The notes: generated by a model from the sequence alone, not told the origin. 54,708 nucleotides of DNA from an uncultured Clostridia bacterium (GCA_944360075.1 CALVTE010000006.1:1-54708); one strand, 5' to 3'; positions 1 through 8,689 are shown, counted from the first letter of the stretch. Program-made: numbers and translations.

Positions 1-1
1 A

Positions 2-88
2 AAAACAAACCGCGCAAAAAAACACAAGAGCCAGCCTCCATCAGAAAGCAAAAGAACCAAAAATCTTGATGTTTTGAAAAAAATATAA
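2..88 (+). CDS. possible 3' end of a plus-strand gene cut by the window edge
   Basis: A frame open from base 2 encodes a short basic tail ending in NLDVLKKI before TAA at 86-88. The other two plus frames are also open for 20 to 25 codons, so the frame choice is uncertain. A plus-oriented terminator at 213-246 implies that a plus-strand transcript does arrive from the left. No function can be assigned. Confidence 0.25.
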   Translation, partial: KTNRAKKHKSQPPSESKRTKNLDVLKKI

Positions 89-212
89 AAAAAATGGTGG
101 AAAAAATAAAAAAGATGCAAGCAAGGGAAAAACTCGCTTTCAAAAGTGTTGATTTTTTTATTTTTAAAATTCTTCCACGCATAAACTTATTTTGCCCTTT
201 TTTTGCAATAAT

Positions 213-246
213 AAAAGAATAGTTTGGCTTTAACTATTCTTTTTTG
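213..246 (+). terminator. intrinsic terminator at the lgt 3' end
   Basis: The 12-bp stem AAAAGAATAGTT (213-224) pairs with AACTATTCTTTT (232-243) around a 7-nt loop, followed by a T-run on the plus strand. The lgt stop codon (234-236) lies in the right arm, so the hairpin may serve both strands. The T-run favours the plus direction. Confidence 0.7.
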
Positions 247-1187
247 TTTTTTGGCGGAGATTTTTCTTCTCTTGCAGTCTTATCTTGATTTTGTTTATTT
301 AGTTTTTGTTGCTTTTTTAGCTCTTTTTTCTCTTTACGCTCTTTCTCTTTCTGCTCTTGCAGCTTTTTGTATTCTTCAATGTTGTTCTGCCAAATCGGCC
401 TTAGCTGGGCAACCGATTTTATACGACCTTTTTTGACCAGCAAAGCGCTAAGGCAAATCATAACAATGCCGCCAATAACCATCAAAATGCTAAGCAGCTG
501 CGACACTTTGATTGTGCCGATATAAAGGCTGTCGCCACGCAAAGCTTCAATCCAAGCCCTTCCAATGCCATAAAGGATAAAATACATAGCGATTGAACTT
601 CCGCGATATTTATACTTATTTTTTCTAAGCAAAATCAACAAGATTGCAAAGCAGACAAAATTCCAAACACTTTCGTAGAAAAATGTTGAAAGCCGCCATT
701 GCCCGTCAATAAAGGTGGACAAAGGGAACCATGTGAGATTTTCATCAGTCACAGTTATGCCATAACAGCAGCCAGCAAAATAGCAGCCAATTCTGCCTAT
801 TGCCTGCCCTAAAATAAGGCTGGGCGCAATAACATCAGCAACATCCAAAAAGTTTTTCTTGTGAATAAGGCAGAAAAGCATAACGCCAATCGCTCCGCCA
901 ATCACACCGCCCAAAACTGCCAAGCCGCCATCCCAAATTCTGAAAATTTCACCAAAAGTATATGACCTATCACTGAAAATCACGTAATAAAGCCTTGCCC
1001 CAAGAATGGCAAGCGGCAAAACGTAACAAGCGGCTAAAACCAAATCGTCAGCGCTCAAGCCTCTGAGTTTTGTGTTTTTGCAGGCGACAAAAACGCCAAG
1101 CGCCATTCCAAGCGCTATCAAAAAGCCATAAAAAGTGATTTCCAGTCCAAATATATAAAATGAATTGTTTGTGAATCCAAAAAGCAT
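234..1187 (-). CDS. lgt: prolipoprotein diacylglyceryl transferase
   Basis: This integral membrane enzyme moves diacylglycerol from phosphatidylglycerol to the lipobox cysteine of prolipoproteins. The 317-residue protein has about seven hydrophobic segments, a GGLAVLGG motif, the signature GRIGCYFAGCCYG, and GRAWIEALRGD near the end of the core. The signature is the Cys-containing variant, not the GNFxNxExFG form of the enterobacterial enzyme. The last 60 residues are a Lys/Glu-rich cytoplasmic tail not needed for the fold. The ATG at 1187 lies 6 nt after a good -10 box and has no Shine-Dalgarno, so the mRNA may be leaderless. Several lipoproteins in the window (23681, 24213, 38986) would be its substrates. 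Confidence 0.9.
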   Translation of the reverse strand: MLFGFTNNSFYIFGLEITFYGFLIALGMALGVFVACKNTKLRGLSADDLVLAACYVLPLAILGARLYYVIFSDRSYTFGEIFRIWDGGLAVLGGVIGGAIGVMLFCLIHKKNFLDVADVIAPSLILGQAIGRIGCYFAGCCYGITVTDENLTWFPLSTFIDGQWRLSTFFYESVWNFVCFAILLILLRKNKYKYRGSSIAMYFILYGIGRAWIEALRGDSLYIGTIKVSQLLSILMVIGGIVMICLSALLVKKGRIKSVAQLRPIWQNNIEEYKKLQEQKEKERKEKKELKKQQKLNKQNQDKTAREEKSPPKNKKE

Positions 1188-1193
1188 ATATTT

Positions 1194-1222
1194 ATTTTAT
1201 GCTCAAAAGGCTCAAAAGTCAA
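1194..1222 (-). promoter_or_regulatory. lgt promoter, leaderless type
   Basis: On the minus strand TTGACT (1222-1217) is followed by a 17-nt spacer and TAAAAT (1199-1194). Only 6 nt separate the -10 box from the lgt ATG, so the predicted transcription start falls at or within a base of the start codon. Confidence 0.6.
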
Positions 1223-1262
1223 ACAATATTTGCCTTATAAGAAAAAAGAGCAAAAGTTGCTC

Positions 1263-2405
1263 TTAAATCATTTTGCAAATTTTGACAAGTTGGTTTGTGA
1301 CAAATTCGTCTTCAACGTCATTTTCATCACAACAAAGCAGCACAGTCACATTTGCCCCCTGCTTGAAAGCCTTGCCAAGCGACATAATTTTTTGTGCCAC
1401 AACAATGCTTTGCATAGAGTGCCCATACATTTTTGCCTGGTCGATAAAGCAGTAGTCAAGCGCCCTTACCACATTGATTATGTCAGGAATGATAAGCAGC
1501 ACCTTCTCGCCACGAGAAAGCAAATTTTCACAAAGACCAATGCAGTCAAGTGCTTTGTTTAAGCTTTGCATACAAGGGTCGTCAAACTTGGTGTCAAGCA
1601 CCAGCCCTTGGCAGGTGCGCAGTTTGATTTGGTCTTCAACAGAAGAATTTAAAGAAAGATAAACAATCTTATATCCTTCTTCTATGGCTTGAGCAGACAG
1701 CATATCAAAATTTTGGTTTTCATAAAAATTCTCTTTGACCACCAGCAAATTTCTTCTGCCCACGAAAACTTTTTTGTCCGCAAAATTCAAATTGGCATTA
1801 GAAATGATTTGCTCGCCTAAATCGACACGTTTAGGGCTATACTGAGCTGGTTTTTCGCCGTTTACCAAAGTGATTTGGGTGGCAAAAAATTGATTGTTGT
1901 TGATTTTTTTTGCCTTGCACTGCACCATATCGCCATTTGACAGAAGAGAAACAAATTCAAGCTCGTTTGGAAGAAAAATGGCCTGAGCAGAGTCAAAATC
2001 ATAAAACATAAGAATGTCGCTGTTATCGTTTTGCCTAACAACTCCTTTGAAAGAGCCTGTCTGGTTTGTCAGGCCGCCCATCACAGGCATAACCTGAGCA
2101 AAAGACAAAACATCTTCAAAAGAAACCATCTTTGTTTGAGTGGCAAACTTGTCACTTGCTGCCACGGCATTTAAAATATTGTCAACAACGGCAAGTTTTT
2201 TGAAAGGTCTTCCTTTTTTTGTGATCACAACTTCGTCAAGTTTACCCTTGCTTATACGCTCTAAAATGCTGTCGATAAGCTCTTCTCGCTTTTTTGTTGT
2301 TGGCGAAGGCACTCCAACTTCGCGTGCAAGCCCGCGAAGCTCAAAAATGCCAAGTTTTTTCACTTCCAATTCTATTCTTTTGCTTTGACTGATTTCTCCG
2401 TTCAT
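1263..2405 (-). CDS. Rho-like protein lacking the ATPase P-loop
   Basis: The protein (380 residues) follows the domain order of transcription terminator Rho. It has an N-terminal SAP-like Rho_N helical domain (about 1-50), a primary RNA-binding OB/cold-shock-like domain (about 90-185, GSFKGVVRQ and DILMFYDFD), then a region colinear with the RecA-type motor. In that last region the P-loop expected just after VFVGRRNLLVV is absent and the Walker B aspartate context is replaced by LLIIPDI. Nearby Rho landmarks survive (TKFDDP for Rho TFDEP). The protein also ends before the Rho C-terminal R-loop/arginine-finger part. It is therefore probably an ATPase-dead Rho paralogue: an RNA-binding factor, a Rho antagonist or a decaying gene. 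The start is supported by AAAGGAGAG upstream of the ATG. Confidence 0.7.
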   Translation of the reverse strand: MNGEISQSKRIELEVKKLGIFELRGLAREVGVPSPTTKKREELIDSILERISKGKLDEVVITKKGRPFKKLAVVDNILNAVAASDKFATQTKMVSFEDVLSFAQVMPVMGGLTNQTGSFKGVVRQNDNSDILMFYDFDSAQAIFLPNELEFVSLLSNGDMVQCKAKKINNNQFFATQITLVNGEKPAQYSPKRVDLGEQIISNANLNFADKKVFVGRRNLLVVKENFYENQNFDMLSAQAIEEGYKIVYLSLNSSVEDQIKLRTCQGLVLDTKFDDPCMQSLNKALDCIGLCENLLSRGEKVLLIIPDIINVVRALDYCFIDQAKMYGHSMQSIVVAQKIMSLGKAFKQGANVTVLLCCDENDVEDEFVTNQLVKICKMI

Positions 2406-2433
2406 TTTCTCTCCTTTGCATTATGCTGAGTCA

Positions 2434-2462
2434 ATGATAATGTTTTTTTGTAAATAAGTCAA
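2434..2462 (-). promoter_or_regulatory. promoter of the Rho-like gene
   Basis: Minus-strand TTGACT (2462-2457), a 17-nt spacer and TATCAT (2439-2434) precede the AAAGGAG Shine-Dalgarno and the ATG at 2405. Confidence 0.55.
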
Positions 2463-2534
2463 GCCTTTTTGTAAAATATTGCAAAAATCGCGCCATTTCG
2501 ACACGGTTTTCAACTTCAAAGCAAAATTTTCTTG

Positions 2535-3566
2535 TTAAACAACAGGCAAAAGACTTGCCAGCAACCCACCTATCACAGCAAAACCATACAACGCAGCAGT
2601 AATCAAGATGTTATGCCATGGTCTTTTGAAATTTGCTGTGAAAAGCACTATAAGTCCAACTCCTGCCCCTGCACACAGCCCTGCCACCAAGGCTGGAAAA
2701 AACAAAACACCAGACATATAAAGTTCCACCAAAAAAACGGAGGCGGCACAATTTGGAATAAGTCCAACAAGGCAGGCTATCAAGATTTGCAGATAAACAT
2801 TGTTTGTGAACATTGCTGAAAGAGGCTCAAGTCCACCCGCATAGCCTTCAATCAAGTTTATAATAAGAGTGGCCGCAAAAACATAGGCCACAATGATTGC
2901 CGTATGCTTTAGTGCATCTAGAAATATATTTGTGGCGCAGCAGTGGCTATGTGCATGAGTATGATGATGTTTGCCATGTTTATGCTCTTCGTTTTGCAGA
3001 TGTTCTTCCCCGCCGCAGTCACAACTTTCGCACTCGCAGTGGTCATGGCTTTCTGCTTCAGAACAGTTCTCTTTGTTCTGTTTGGATTCTTCATCTTTCT
3101 TTTCTTTTTCAAAATCTTTGTCAAACTTGTCGTGATAGGCGTTTAGTTTGACTTTTTTTCTAGAAAACAATCTTATAAAGCCATCAAGCAGATATCCCAC
3201 AATAATGGCGTAAACAAATTTGATAAGAATAAGCCACAGCATATCTGGAATAAACTCTGGCCTTGCAATCATAAGCGGAACGGCCTCGTCACTTGTTGCG
3301 ATAAACACAGCAAACAAAGTTCCGATAGTGACAATTTTTTTGGAATAAAGGTCGCTCATAACAGAAGAAAAGCCACACTGAGGTATGCAGCCTAAAAAAG
3401 CACCAACAACAGGGCCTGCCTTGTTTGTGTGGTGCAAAATTTTTGAATAGCGTTGATTGTCATTGTGCGAAAAATAGCTGACAAGAAGATAGGCTAGATA
3501 CAGAACAGGTATAACAAAAGCCGTATCTTTAAGTGCGTGCAACAATGAGTGCCAAAAAATTTCCAT
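2535..3566 (-). CDS. putative heavy-metal/manganese exporter with His-rich loop
   Basis: A 343-residue polytopic permease of the putative 10-TM heavy-metal exporter family (ArsP_2-like). It has two homologous membrane halves, each with a conserved kinked motif: GCIPQCGFSSVMSDLYS in the first and GLIPNCAASVFLVELY in the second. Between them lies a cytoplasmic loop (about residues 145-205) packed with His, Cys, Asp and Glu, a likely metal-binding or sensing segment. The family is annotated variously for arsenic, zinc/copper or manganese efflux, and the substrate cannot be settled from sequence. The gene starts 17 nt after the end of the beta-solenoid gene on the same strand, with GAAGG before its ATG, so the two are probably co-transcribed. 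Confidence 0.75.
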   Translation of the reverse strand: MEIFWHSLLHALKDTAFVIPVLYLAYLLVSYFSHNDNQRYSKILHHTNKAGPVVGAFLGCIPQCGFSSVMSDLYSKKIVTIGTLFAVFIATSDEAVPLMIARPEFIPDMLWLILIKFVYAIIVGYLLDGFIRLFSRKKVKLNAYHDKFDKDFEKEKKDEESKQNKENCSEAESHDHCECESCDCGGEEHLQNEEHKHGKHHHTHAHSHCCATNIFLDALKHTAIIVAYVFAATLIINLIEGYAGGLEPLSAMFTNNVYLQILIACLVGLIPNCAASVFLVELYMSGVLFFPALVAGLCAGAGVGLIVLFTANFKRPWHNILITAALYGFAVIGGLLASLLPVV

Positions 3567-3582
3567 TTAAACCTTCTTAAAA

Positions 3583-4506
3583 TCAAGTGATATCGTCAAT
3601 TTTCATCTGCTTTGTTTTTGTTTTTCTCTTTGGTTTTTCAGGTTTTTCCGCCCTTTCTTCCAAACTTTGATTATATTCTTGAGCTTGCTCGTCTTTGGTT
3701 TGTCCAACTTCTTTTTCTTCTATCACAGGGCTTTGAGCAGCCTCTTGTTTTGCCTCTTCTTTGATTTGTTTGTATTCTGCCATGCGTTTTGCACTTTCTT
3801 GAGGAGAATACAAAATTATTGTTTGCTTGTCTTGATAGTCAATTTCGCCATCCATGCTTGCTGAAATAATGCTTTTGCCAAGCATCTCTTTGATTTTGCC
3901 CTTGTTGAAGGTGGAAATTTCGCTGCTGTCAGCAACAAGATCAATGCTGCCATTGTTGATAGTGCCGATTTTGCTTTCATTCAAAAGATAAGTGATGCTG
4001 CCGCTGAGCATACTGACAAGTTTTGCATTGTTGAAAATGCCAGTGATTGAGCCGTCAATCATTGTGACAACTCTTGCTTTGCCACGCACAAACATAACCT
4101 GCCCTTGAGTCATGGTTGCAAGTTCTGCCTTGTCATCCACAAAACGAATAAAACCGCCGTTCATAGTGCCGATTGTCGCCTTGCCTCTGACATAATCAAT
4201 AGTGCAGGAATTTATGGTAGTGATTGAGCTTTTGCCTTCAACAGAAGTGATTTTTCCGCTTTTAAAAAGGCCAATCTTGGCTTTTCCGCCAAGTGTGGTT
4301 ATATCTGCGTTTTCTGCCATTTGAACTTTTGCCTTTCCGCCGATTTCGCTGAAAGAACAATCAAAACTTTCCAACACAATGGCGTTTCCGCTGAGCGAAA
4401 CGTTTTGACATTTGTTTAAGATGTGCACTCCGCTTGAAAGAGAAAAATTTGACTCTTCGTCATGAATAATAGGATCAACCACCTTTTCTTTTCTTTTAAA
4501 CCACAT
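3583..4506 (-). CDS. beta-solenoid (bactofilin-like) cytoplasmic protein
   Basis: I chose the ATG at 4506 because AGGGGGG precedes it. The frame extends upstream, but only into promoter DNA. The 307-residue protein has no signal peptide or membrane segment. Residues about 25-225 are a run of short repeats of about 19-20 residues alternating valine/isoleucine with glycine (for example GGKAKIGLFKSGKITSVEGK), as expected of a right-handed beta helix related to bactofilin/polymer-forming folds. The C-terminal 70 residues are charged, with a Lys/Arg-rich end (KPKRKTKTKQ) that could bind nucleic acid or membrane. No catalytic motif is visible. It heads a probable two-gene operon with the metal exporter. 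Function unknown. Confidence 0.6.
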   Translation of the reverse strand: MWFKRKEKVVDPIIHDEESNFSLSSGVHILNKCQNVSLSGNAIVLESFDCSFSEIGGKAKVQMAENADITTLGGKAKIGLFKSGKITSVEGKSSITTINSCTIDYVRGKATIGTMNGGFIRFVDDKAELATMTQGQVMFVRGKARVVTMIDGSITGIFNNAKLVSMLSGSITYLLNESKIGTINNGSIDLVADSSEISTFNKGKIKEMLGKSIISASMDGEIDYQDKQTIILYSPQESAKRMAEYKQIKEEAKQEAAQSPVIEEKEVGQTKDEQAQEYNQSLEERAEKPEKPKRKTKTKQMKIDDIT

Positions 4507-4549
4507 AAGCCCCCCTAAAATTTGGTTGCAAAGCAACTTTTCCTTATAT

Positions 4550-4578
4550 AATATAGCATACTTAAAACAGAGATGCAA
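4550..4578 (-). promoter_or_regulatory. promoter of the beta-solenoid gene
   Basis: Minus-strand TTGCAT (4578-4573), a 17-nt spacer and TATATT (4555-4550). A small hairpin, GTTGC-aaa-GCAAC at 4525-4537, lies in the short leader. Confidence 0.5.
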
Positions 4579-4614
4579 ATAATTTGAAAAAAAACTAAAA
4601 AAATTTTCAAAACA

Positions 4615-4645
4615 GTTGACTTGTCAACAAAAAATTTCATATACT
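4615..4645 (+). promoter_or_regulatory. promoter and MarR operator of the ABC exporter operon
   Basis: TTGACT (4616-4621), an 18-nt spacer and TATACT (4640-4645) form a good promoter. A perfect inverted repeat, GTTGAC-TT-GTCAAC at 4615-4628, covers the -35 box, the expected position for autorepression by the MarR protein encoded immediately downstream. The operator role is inferred. Confidence 0.65.
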
Positions 4646-4669
4646 AGTGCTTGTGAAAAGGAACATGGT

Positions 4670-5101
4670 ATGAAAATAAGTGGAGTTTTATTCAAAAATG
4701 CAATATTTTCAATAAAAAAATGCTTTGAAAGTTTTATGAACGACAAACTCAAAGAATTTGATGTGACGGCGGGACAAACACAATTTTTGCACATACTATA
4801 CAAAGAGAATTTTTTGAAGCAGTCCGCCCTAACAAGGGTTGCCGAATGTGACAAAAGTTATACGCACAGAATGATAAAAGAGTTGCTCGACAAAAAACTT
4901 GTGCAAATTTCACCAGGCGATTTGATTTCTTTGACAGAAAAAGGCGCTTTGATTGGCAAAGAATTTGACAGACAGGCAAAAAAATGGCACAAACTTTTGT
5001 TTGAAGACGTTTCAAAACAAGACCTGCTTGTTGTCAAAAAAATTTTGGAAACAATATCGCACAAAGCACAAAATATCATAAATAATATGGAGAAAAAATA
5101 A
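4670..5101 (+). CDS. MarR-family transcriptional regulator
   Basis: A 143-residue winged-helix regulator. The core has a helix-turn-helix (about QSALTRVAECDKSYTHRMIKELLDKKLV) followed by a beta wing and a C-terminal dimerisation helix. The longer TTG-initiated frame starting at 4616 coincides with the -35 box, so it cannot be translated from this promoter. The ATG at 4670 follows AAAAGGAAC. The stop codon overlaps the next ATG (TAATG), giving translational coupling to the two ABC exporter genes. This arrangement (marR plus two half-exporters) is common for ligand-derepressed multidrug efflux in Firmicutes. The wing is short. The ligand is unknown. Confidence 0.85.
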   Translation: MKISGVLFKNAIFSIKKCFESFMNDKLKEFDVTAGQTQFLHILYKENFLKQSALTRVAECDKSYTHRMIKELLDKKLVQISPGDLISLTEKGALIGKEFDRQAKKWHKLLFEDVSKQDLLVVKKILETISHKAQNIINNMEKK

Positions 5102-6855
5102 TGTTAAAACTACTGAAATACTTAAACGCAAAAGAATGGATTTTGCTTGTCGTCACTCTTGCCTTTTTGGCCCTTCAAGTTTGGTGCAACATTTCAATCC
5201 CAGAATGCACTTTGAAAATTTCGCAATATCTTGAAATGCAATCGATTGCAGCTTTTTGGAAAGATATTGTTTGGGTTTGTGTTCAAATGCTTTTGTATGC
5301 TGTGGGAGTGGTTATATGCGCCATTATCGCTCAGCTTTTGACCTCTTTTGTCATCTCTTCTTTGCTTGCCAAAGTCAGAAGCAAGGTTTTTGCCAACGTC
5401 AACAACTTTTCAGCAAGCGAGATAAACAAATTTTCCATTCCTTCCCTTATCACCCGCTGCACAAACGATATCACTCAGCTTCAACAAGTTTACACCTCAA
5501 GCATAACTCTCGGACTGACTGCCCCGTTGACAGCAATTTTTGCCATTATAAGAATTGTAGGCCTTTCAAGGCAATATAACGCCAGCGCGCTGACTTGGGT
5601 CAATGTGGTCTCGGTTGCAGCGATTATCTTTTTGGTGTCACTTATCGTGATTTTGCTGCTGCCAAAGTTTAAAAAAGTTCAAACAGGCACAGATAAACTC
5701 AACAAAGTCACCCGCGAAAATTTGACTGGGCTGAAAGTTGTCAGGGCTGTTGGGGCTGAAAAGCAGCAAGAAGAAAAGTTTGAAAATGTCAACAAGCGCT
5801 TTACTAAACTGGAATTTTTTATTGATAAAGTTCTGATGCTGATTGAACCTGCCATGAGCATTATCATGCAAGGCACTTCTCTTGCCATCGTGTGGGTTAT
5901 AGGGTTGATTGCAGGTCAAAATCCAGCCATCACAGAAGTCATTGCAACCTTCACGCAATATTCTATGTTTATCATTATGGGCTTTACTTCTCTTTCAATT
6001 TTGTTTATGCTTGTGCCAAGAGGAATTGTCAGCGCAAAAAGAATCAATGAGGTGCTGAACACAAAAAGCAGTTTGCAAGATGGCAAACATGATGAGCAGC
6101 TGACTCAAAACAAAGGCACAATCGAATTTAAAAATGTTTCTTTCCGCTATCCAGAGGCTGATGCTGACGTGCTTGAAAACATTTCTTTTTCAGTTTCGCA
6201 AGGTCAAACGGTTGCCTTTATCGGCTCAACAGGCAGCGGAAAAAGCACGCTTATCAACCTTATTCCAAGGTTTTATGACTGCTCGGAAGGCCAAATTCTT
6301 GTTGGCGGCAGAGATGTCAAAGACTACTCTCAGCATGCCCTGCACCAAATGATTGGCTATGTGCCGCAAAAAGGTATGCTTTTCAGCGGAACGGTGAAAT
6401 CAAACATCAAATATGGCAAGGAAGATGCTTCTGACGAAGAGATTGCAAAAGCCATTGACATCTCGCAATCGGGATTTGTTTACCAGTTGCCAAACGGCCT
6501 TGACTATCACATTTCGCAAGGCGGGAAAAATGTGTCTGGCGGCCAAAAGCAACGACTTTCGATTGCAAGAGCCATCATCAAAAACCCCGACATTTTGATT
6601 TTTGACGACAGTTTTTCTGCTCTAGACTATAAAACAGACAAAATTGTGAGAAAAAATTTGAACAAGGCCTACAAAAACACCACCAAGCTGATTGTTGCAC
6701 AGCGCATAGGCACCATCATGAACGCAGACCAAATTATTGTGCTTGACCAAGGCAAAATGGTGGGAAAAGGCAAACATAAAGAGCTGCTGAAAACCTGCAA
6801 AGTTTATCGCGAAATTGCTCTGTCTCAACTTTCAGAGGAGGAACTGGCAAAATGA
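5101..6855 (+). CDS. heterodimeric ABC exporter subunit, degenerate-site half
   Basis: A 584-residue half-transporter with six transmembrane helices (about 1-315) and a C-terminal nucleotide-binding domain. Walker A is GSTGSGKST (about 375) and the signature VSGGQ (about 478) is intact. After Walker B the catalytic Glu is Asp (FDDSFSALD), and the H-loop His is Gln (VAQRIGTI). These changes mark the half whose Walker motifs build the non-hydrolysing site of heterodimeric exporters such as TM287/288, BmrCD and LmrCD. Its intact signature completes the active site of the partner encoded next. The gene overlaps marR upstream and its partner downstream (ATGA). It is likely a drug or lipid exporter; the substrate is not deducible. 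Confidence 0.88.
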   Translation: MLKLLKYLNAKEWILLVVTLAFLALQVWCNISIPECTLKISQYLEMQSIAAFWKDIVWVCVQMLLYAVGVVICAIIAQLLTSFVISSLLAKVRSKVFANVNNFSASEINKFSIPSLITRCTNDITQLQQVYTSSITLGLTAPLTAIFAIIRIVGLSRQYNASALTWVNVVSVAAIIFLVSLIVILLLPKFKKVQTGTDKLNKVTRENLTGLKVVRAVGAEKQQEEKFENVNKRFTKLEFFIDKVLMLIEPAMSIIMQGTSLAIVWVIGLIAGQNPAITEVIATFTQYSMFIIMGFTSLSILFMLVPRGIVSAKRINEVLNTKSSLQDGKHDEQLTQNKGTIEFKNVSFRYPEADADVLENISFSVSQGQTVAFIGSTGSGKSTLINLIPRFYDCSEGQILVGGRDVKDYSQHALHQMIGYVPQKGMLFSGTVKSNIKYGKEDASDEEIAKAIDISQSGFVYQLPNGLDYHISQGGKNVSGGQKQRLSIARAIIKNPDILIFDDSFSALDYKTDKIVRKNLNKAYKNTTKLIVAQRIGTIMNADQIIVLDQGKMVGKGKHKELLKTCKVYREIALSQLSEEELAK

Positions 6856-8639
6856 AAAAACAAACTAAAGAACACTCTATGCATAGGGCAAAAAACTTTC
6901 GTGGCACCTCGAAAAAATTGTTTGTAAGCATGGGAAGATATCGCGCGCTGTTTGTGGTGGCAATAGTTTTTGCTGTGCTTGCAGCCACCCTTTCTGTGGT
7001 AGGGCCAAGAATATTAAACAGCCTTATCAGTCTGCTGCTTGGAGCAAGTTATCAAACCATCCAAGTGGTAAAATACGGTCTTCTGATTGGCGGAATATAT
7101 ATCGCTTCTGCGCTGCTCAACTATTTTCAAGGTTATTGTATGTCAAAAGCAGCAGTCAGACTTGCTCGAAAAATGAGAAGCGACATAATCAAAAAAATCA
7201 ACACCCTGCCGTTAAACTACTTTGACAAACACAGTTATGGCGACATACTTTCAAGAGTGACAAACGACGTGGCAATGCTTTCAAACACACTGCAAAACAC
7301 CCTTTCTTCACTTATCACTTCTTCTGTAACAATTGTTGCCATCCCTGTGATGATGTTCACTCTCAGCTGGCAGCTCACATTGGTGGCCTTGCTGCAAATT
7401 CCAATTGCAATCATCATCATCTTTGTGGTGGTCAAAAACAATCAAAAATATTTTGTAAAACAACAAAAATATCTCGGCGACGTCAATGGCTATGTTGAAG
7501 AAAACTTTTCAGCACACAATGTTGTCAAGGCTTTTAATGGCGAAGACAAATCGCAAGTTGAATTTGAAAAAATCAACAACAATTTGAAAGTTTCTTCACG
7601 CAAAGCACAGTTTTTTTCTGGCGTGATGCATCCTTTGACAGTTTTTTCAAGCAACATTGTTTATGTGCTTATCTGCCTGCTTGGCTGCCACATTGCCATC
7701 AAAAACAATGATGGAGCCTTTCTTGCAACCATCATCACTTTTATGACTTACACCAAAATGTTCAACCAACCAATCCAGCAAATTGCCACCGTTTCTTCAA
7801 CTCTTCAATCCACGGTTGCGGCTGCTGAGCGCGTGTTTGAATTTTTGAATGAAACTGACGAACCAGATGAGAGCAAAAAACTCAAAAAACTCAAAAAAAT
7901 AAAAGGAAAGGTGGAGTTTAAGGATGTGTGCTTTGGCTACAATCCAAACAAAGAGATTATCCACAATTTCAACTTTACCGCCCTGCCTGGTCAAAAAATT
8001 GCCATCGTTGGTCAAACGGGAGCAGGAAAAACCACCATTGTCAACTTGCTGATGCGTTTTTACGAAACAAACAGTGGACAAATTTTGATAGACGACGTGC
8101 CAACAACTGAGATGAACCGCAGCTATGTTCGCTCACTTTTTGGCATGGTTTTGCAAGACACTTGGCTGTTTGAAGGCTCGATAAAAGAAAACATTGCTTT
8201 TGGAAATGAAAATGCCACCGACGAAGAAATCGTCAAAGCTTGCAAAATGGCAAATGTTGACCACTTTATACGCACAGAACCAAAGGGCTACGATATGGTG
8301 CTTGATGAAGAGAGCAACATCTCAGCCGGGCAAAAACAGCTTATGACCATCGCAAGAGCCATGGTGCAAAACGCTCCTATGCTGATTTTGGACGAGGCCA
8401 CCAGCTCGGTTGACACAAGAACGGAAATTTTGATTCAAACAGCAATGGACAGACTGACAAAAGGCAGAACTAGTTTTGTGATTGCTCACCGTCTCTCAAC
8501 AATAAAAAATGCCGACCAAATCATTGTGATGAAAGATGGCAACATTGTTGAAATTGGAAAGCATGAGCAGCTTTTGAAACAAAACGGAGCTTACAAAGAA
8601 CTTTACACAAGTCAATTTGAAACTGGCGAAAACTTTTGA
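6852..8639 (+). CDS. heterodimeric ABC exporter subunit, catalytic half
   Basis: A 595-residue half-transporter: a basic N-terminus, six transmembrane helices (about 30-330), then the nucleotide-binding domain. Walker A is GQTGAGKTT (about 387), Walker B LILDEATSSVD has the catalytic Glu, and the switch is IAHRLST. The signature reads ISAGQ instead of LSGGQ. This is exactly the complement of the defects in the upstream subunit, so one consensus and one degenerate ATP site form at the dimer interface. The start overlaps the upstream stop by 4 nt. It is predicted to work only as a heterodimer with that protein in the cytoplasmic membrane. Confidence 0.9.
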   Translation: MKKQTKEHSMHRAKNFRGTSKKLFVSMGRYRALFVVAIVFAVLAATLSVVGPRILNSLISLLLGASYQTIQVVKYGLLIGGIYIASALLNYFQGYCMSKAAVRLARKMRSDIIKKINTLPLNYFDKHSYGDILSRVTNDVAMLSNTLQNTLSSLITSSVTIVAIPVMMFTLSWQLTLVALLQIPIAIIIIFVVVKNNQKYFVKQQKYLGDVNGYVEENFSAHNVVKAFNGEDKSQVEFEKINNNLKVSSRKAQFFSGVMHPLTVFSSNIVYVLICLLGCHIAIKNNDGAFLATIITFMTYTKMFNQPIQQIATVSSTLQSTVAAAERVFEFLNETDEPDESKKLKKLKKIKGKVEFKDVCFGYNPNKEIIHNFNFTALPGQKIAIVGQTGAGKTTIVNLLMRFYETNSGQILIDDVPTTEMNRSYVRSLFGMVLQDTWLFEGSIKENIAFGNENATDEEIVKACKMANVDHFIRTEPKGYDMVLDEESNISAGQKQLMTIARAMVQNAPMLILDEATSSVDTRTEILIQTAMDRLTKGRTSFVIAHRLSTIKNADQIIVMKDGNIVEIGKHEQLLKQNGAYKELYTSQFETGENF

Positions 8640-8689
8640 TTTTATGCAATCTAACTTCTTAAAAAACATAAAAAATATAAGGAGTAAAA

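Noticed and set aside
5101..6855. Pseudogene call for the first ABC half because of its Asp and Gln substitutions
   Set aside because: The substitutions are the known pattern of the degenerate site in heterodimeric exporters, and the frame is intact and coupled to its partner.
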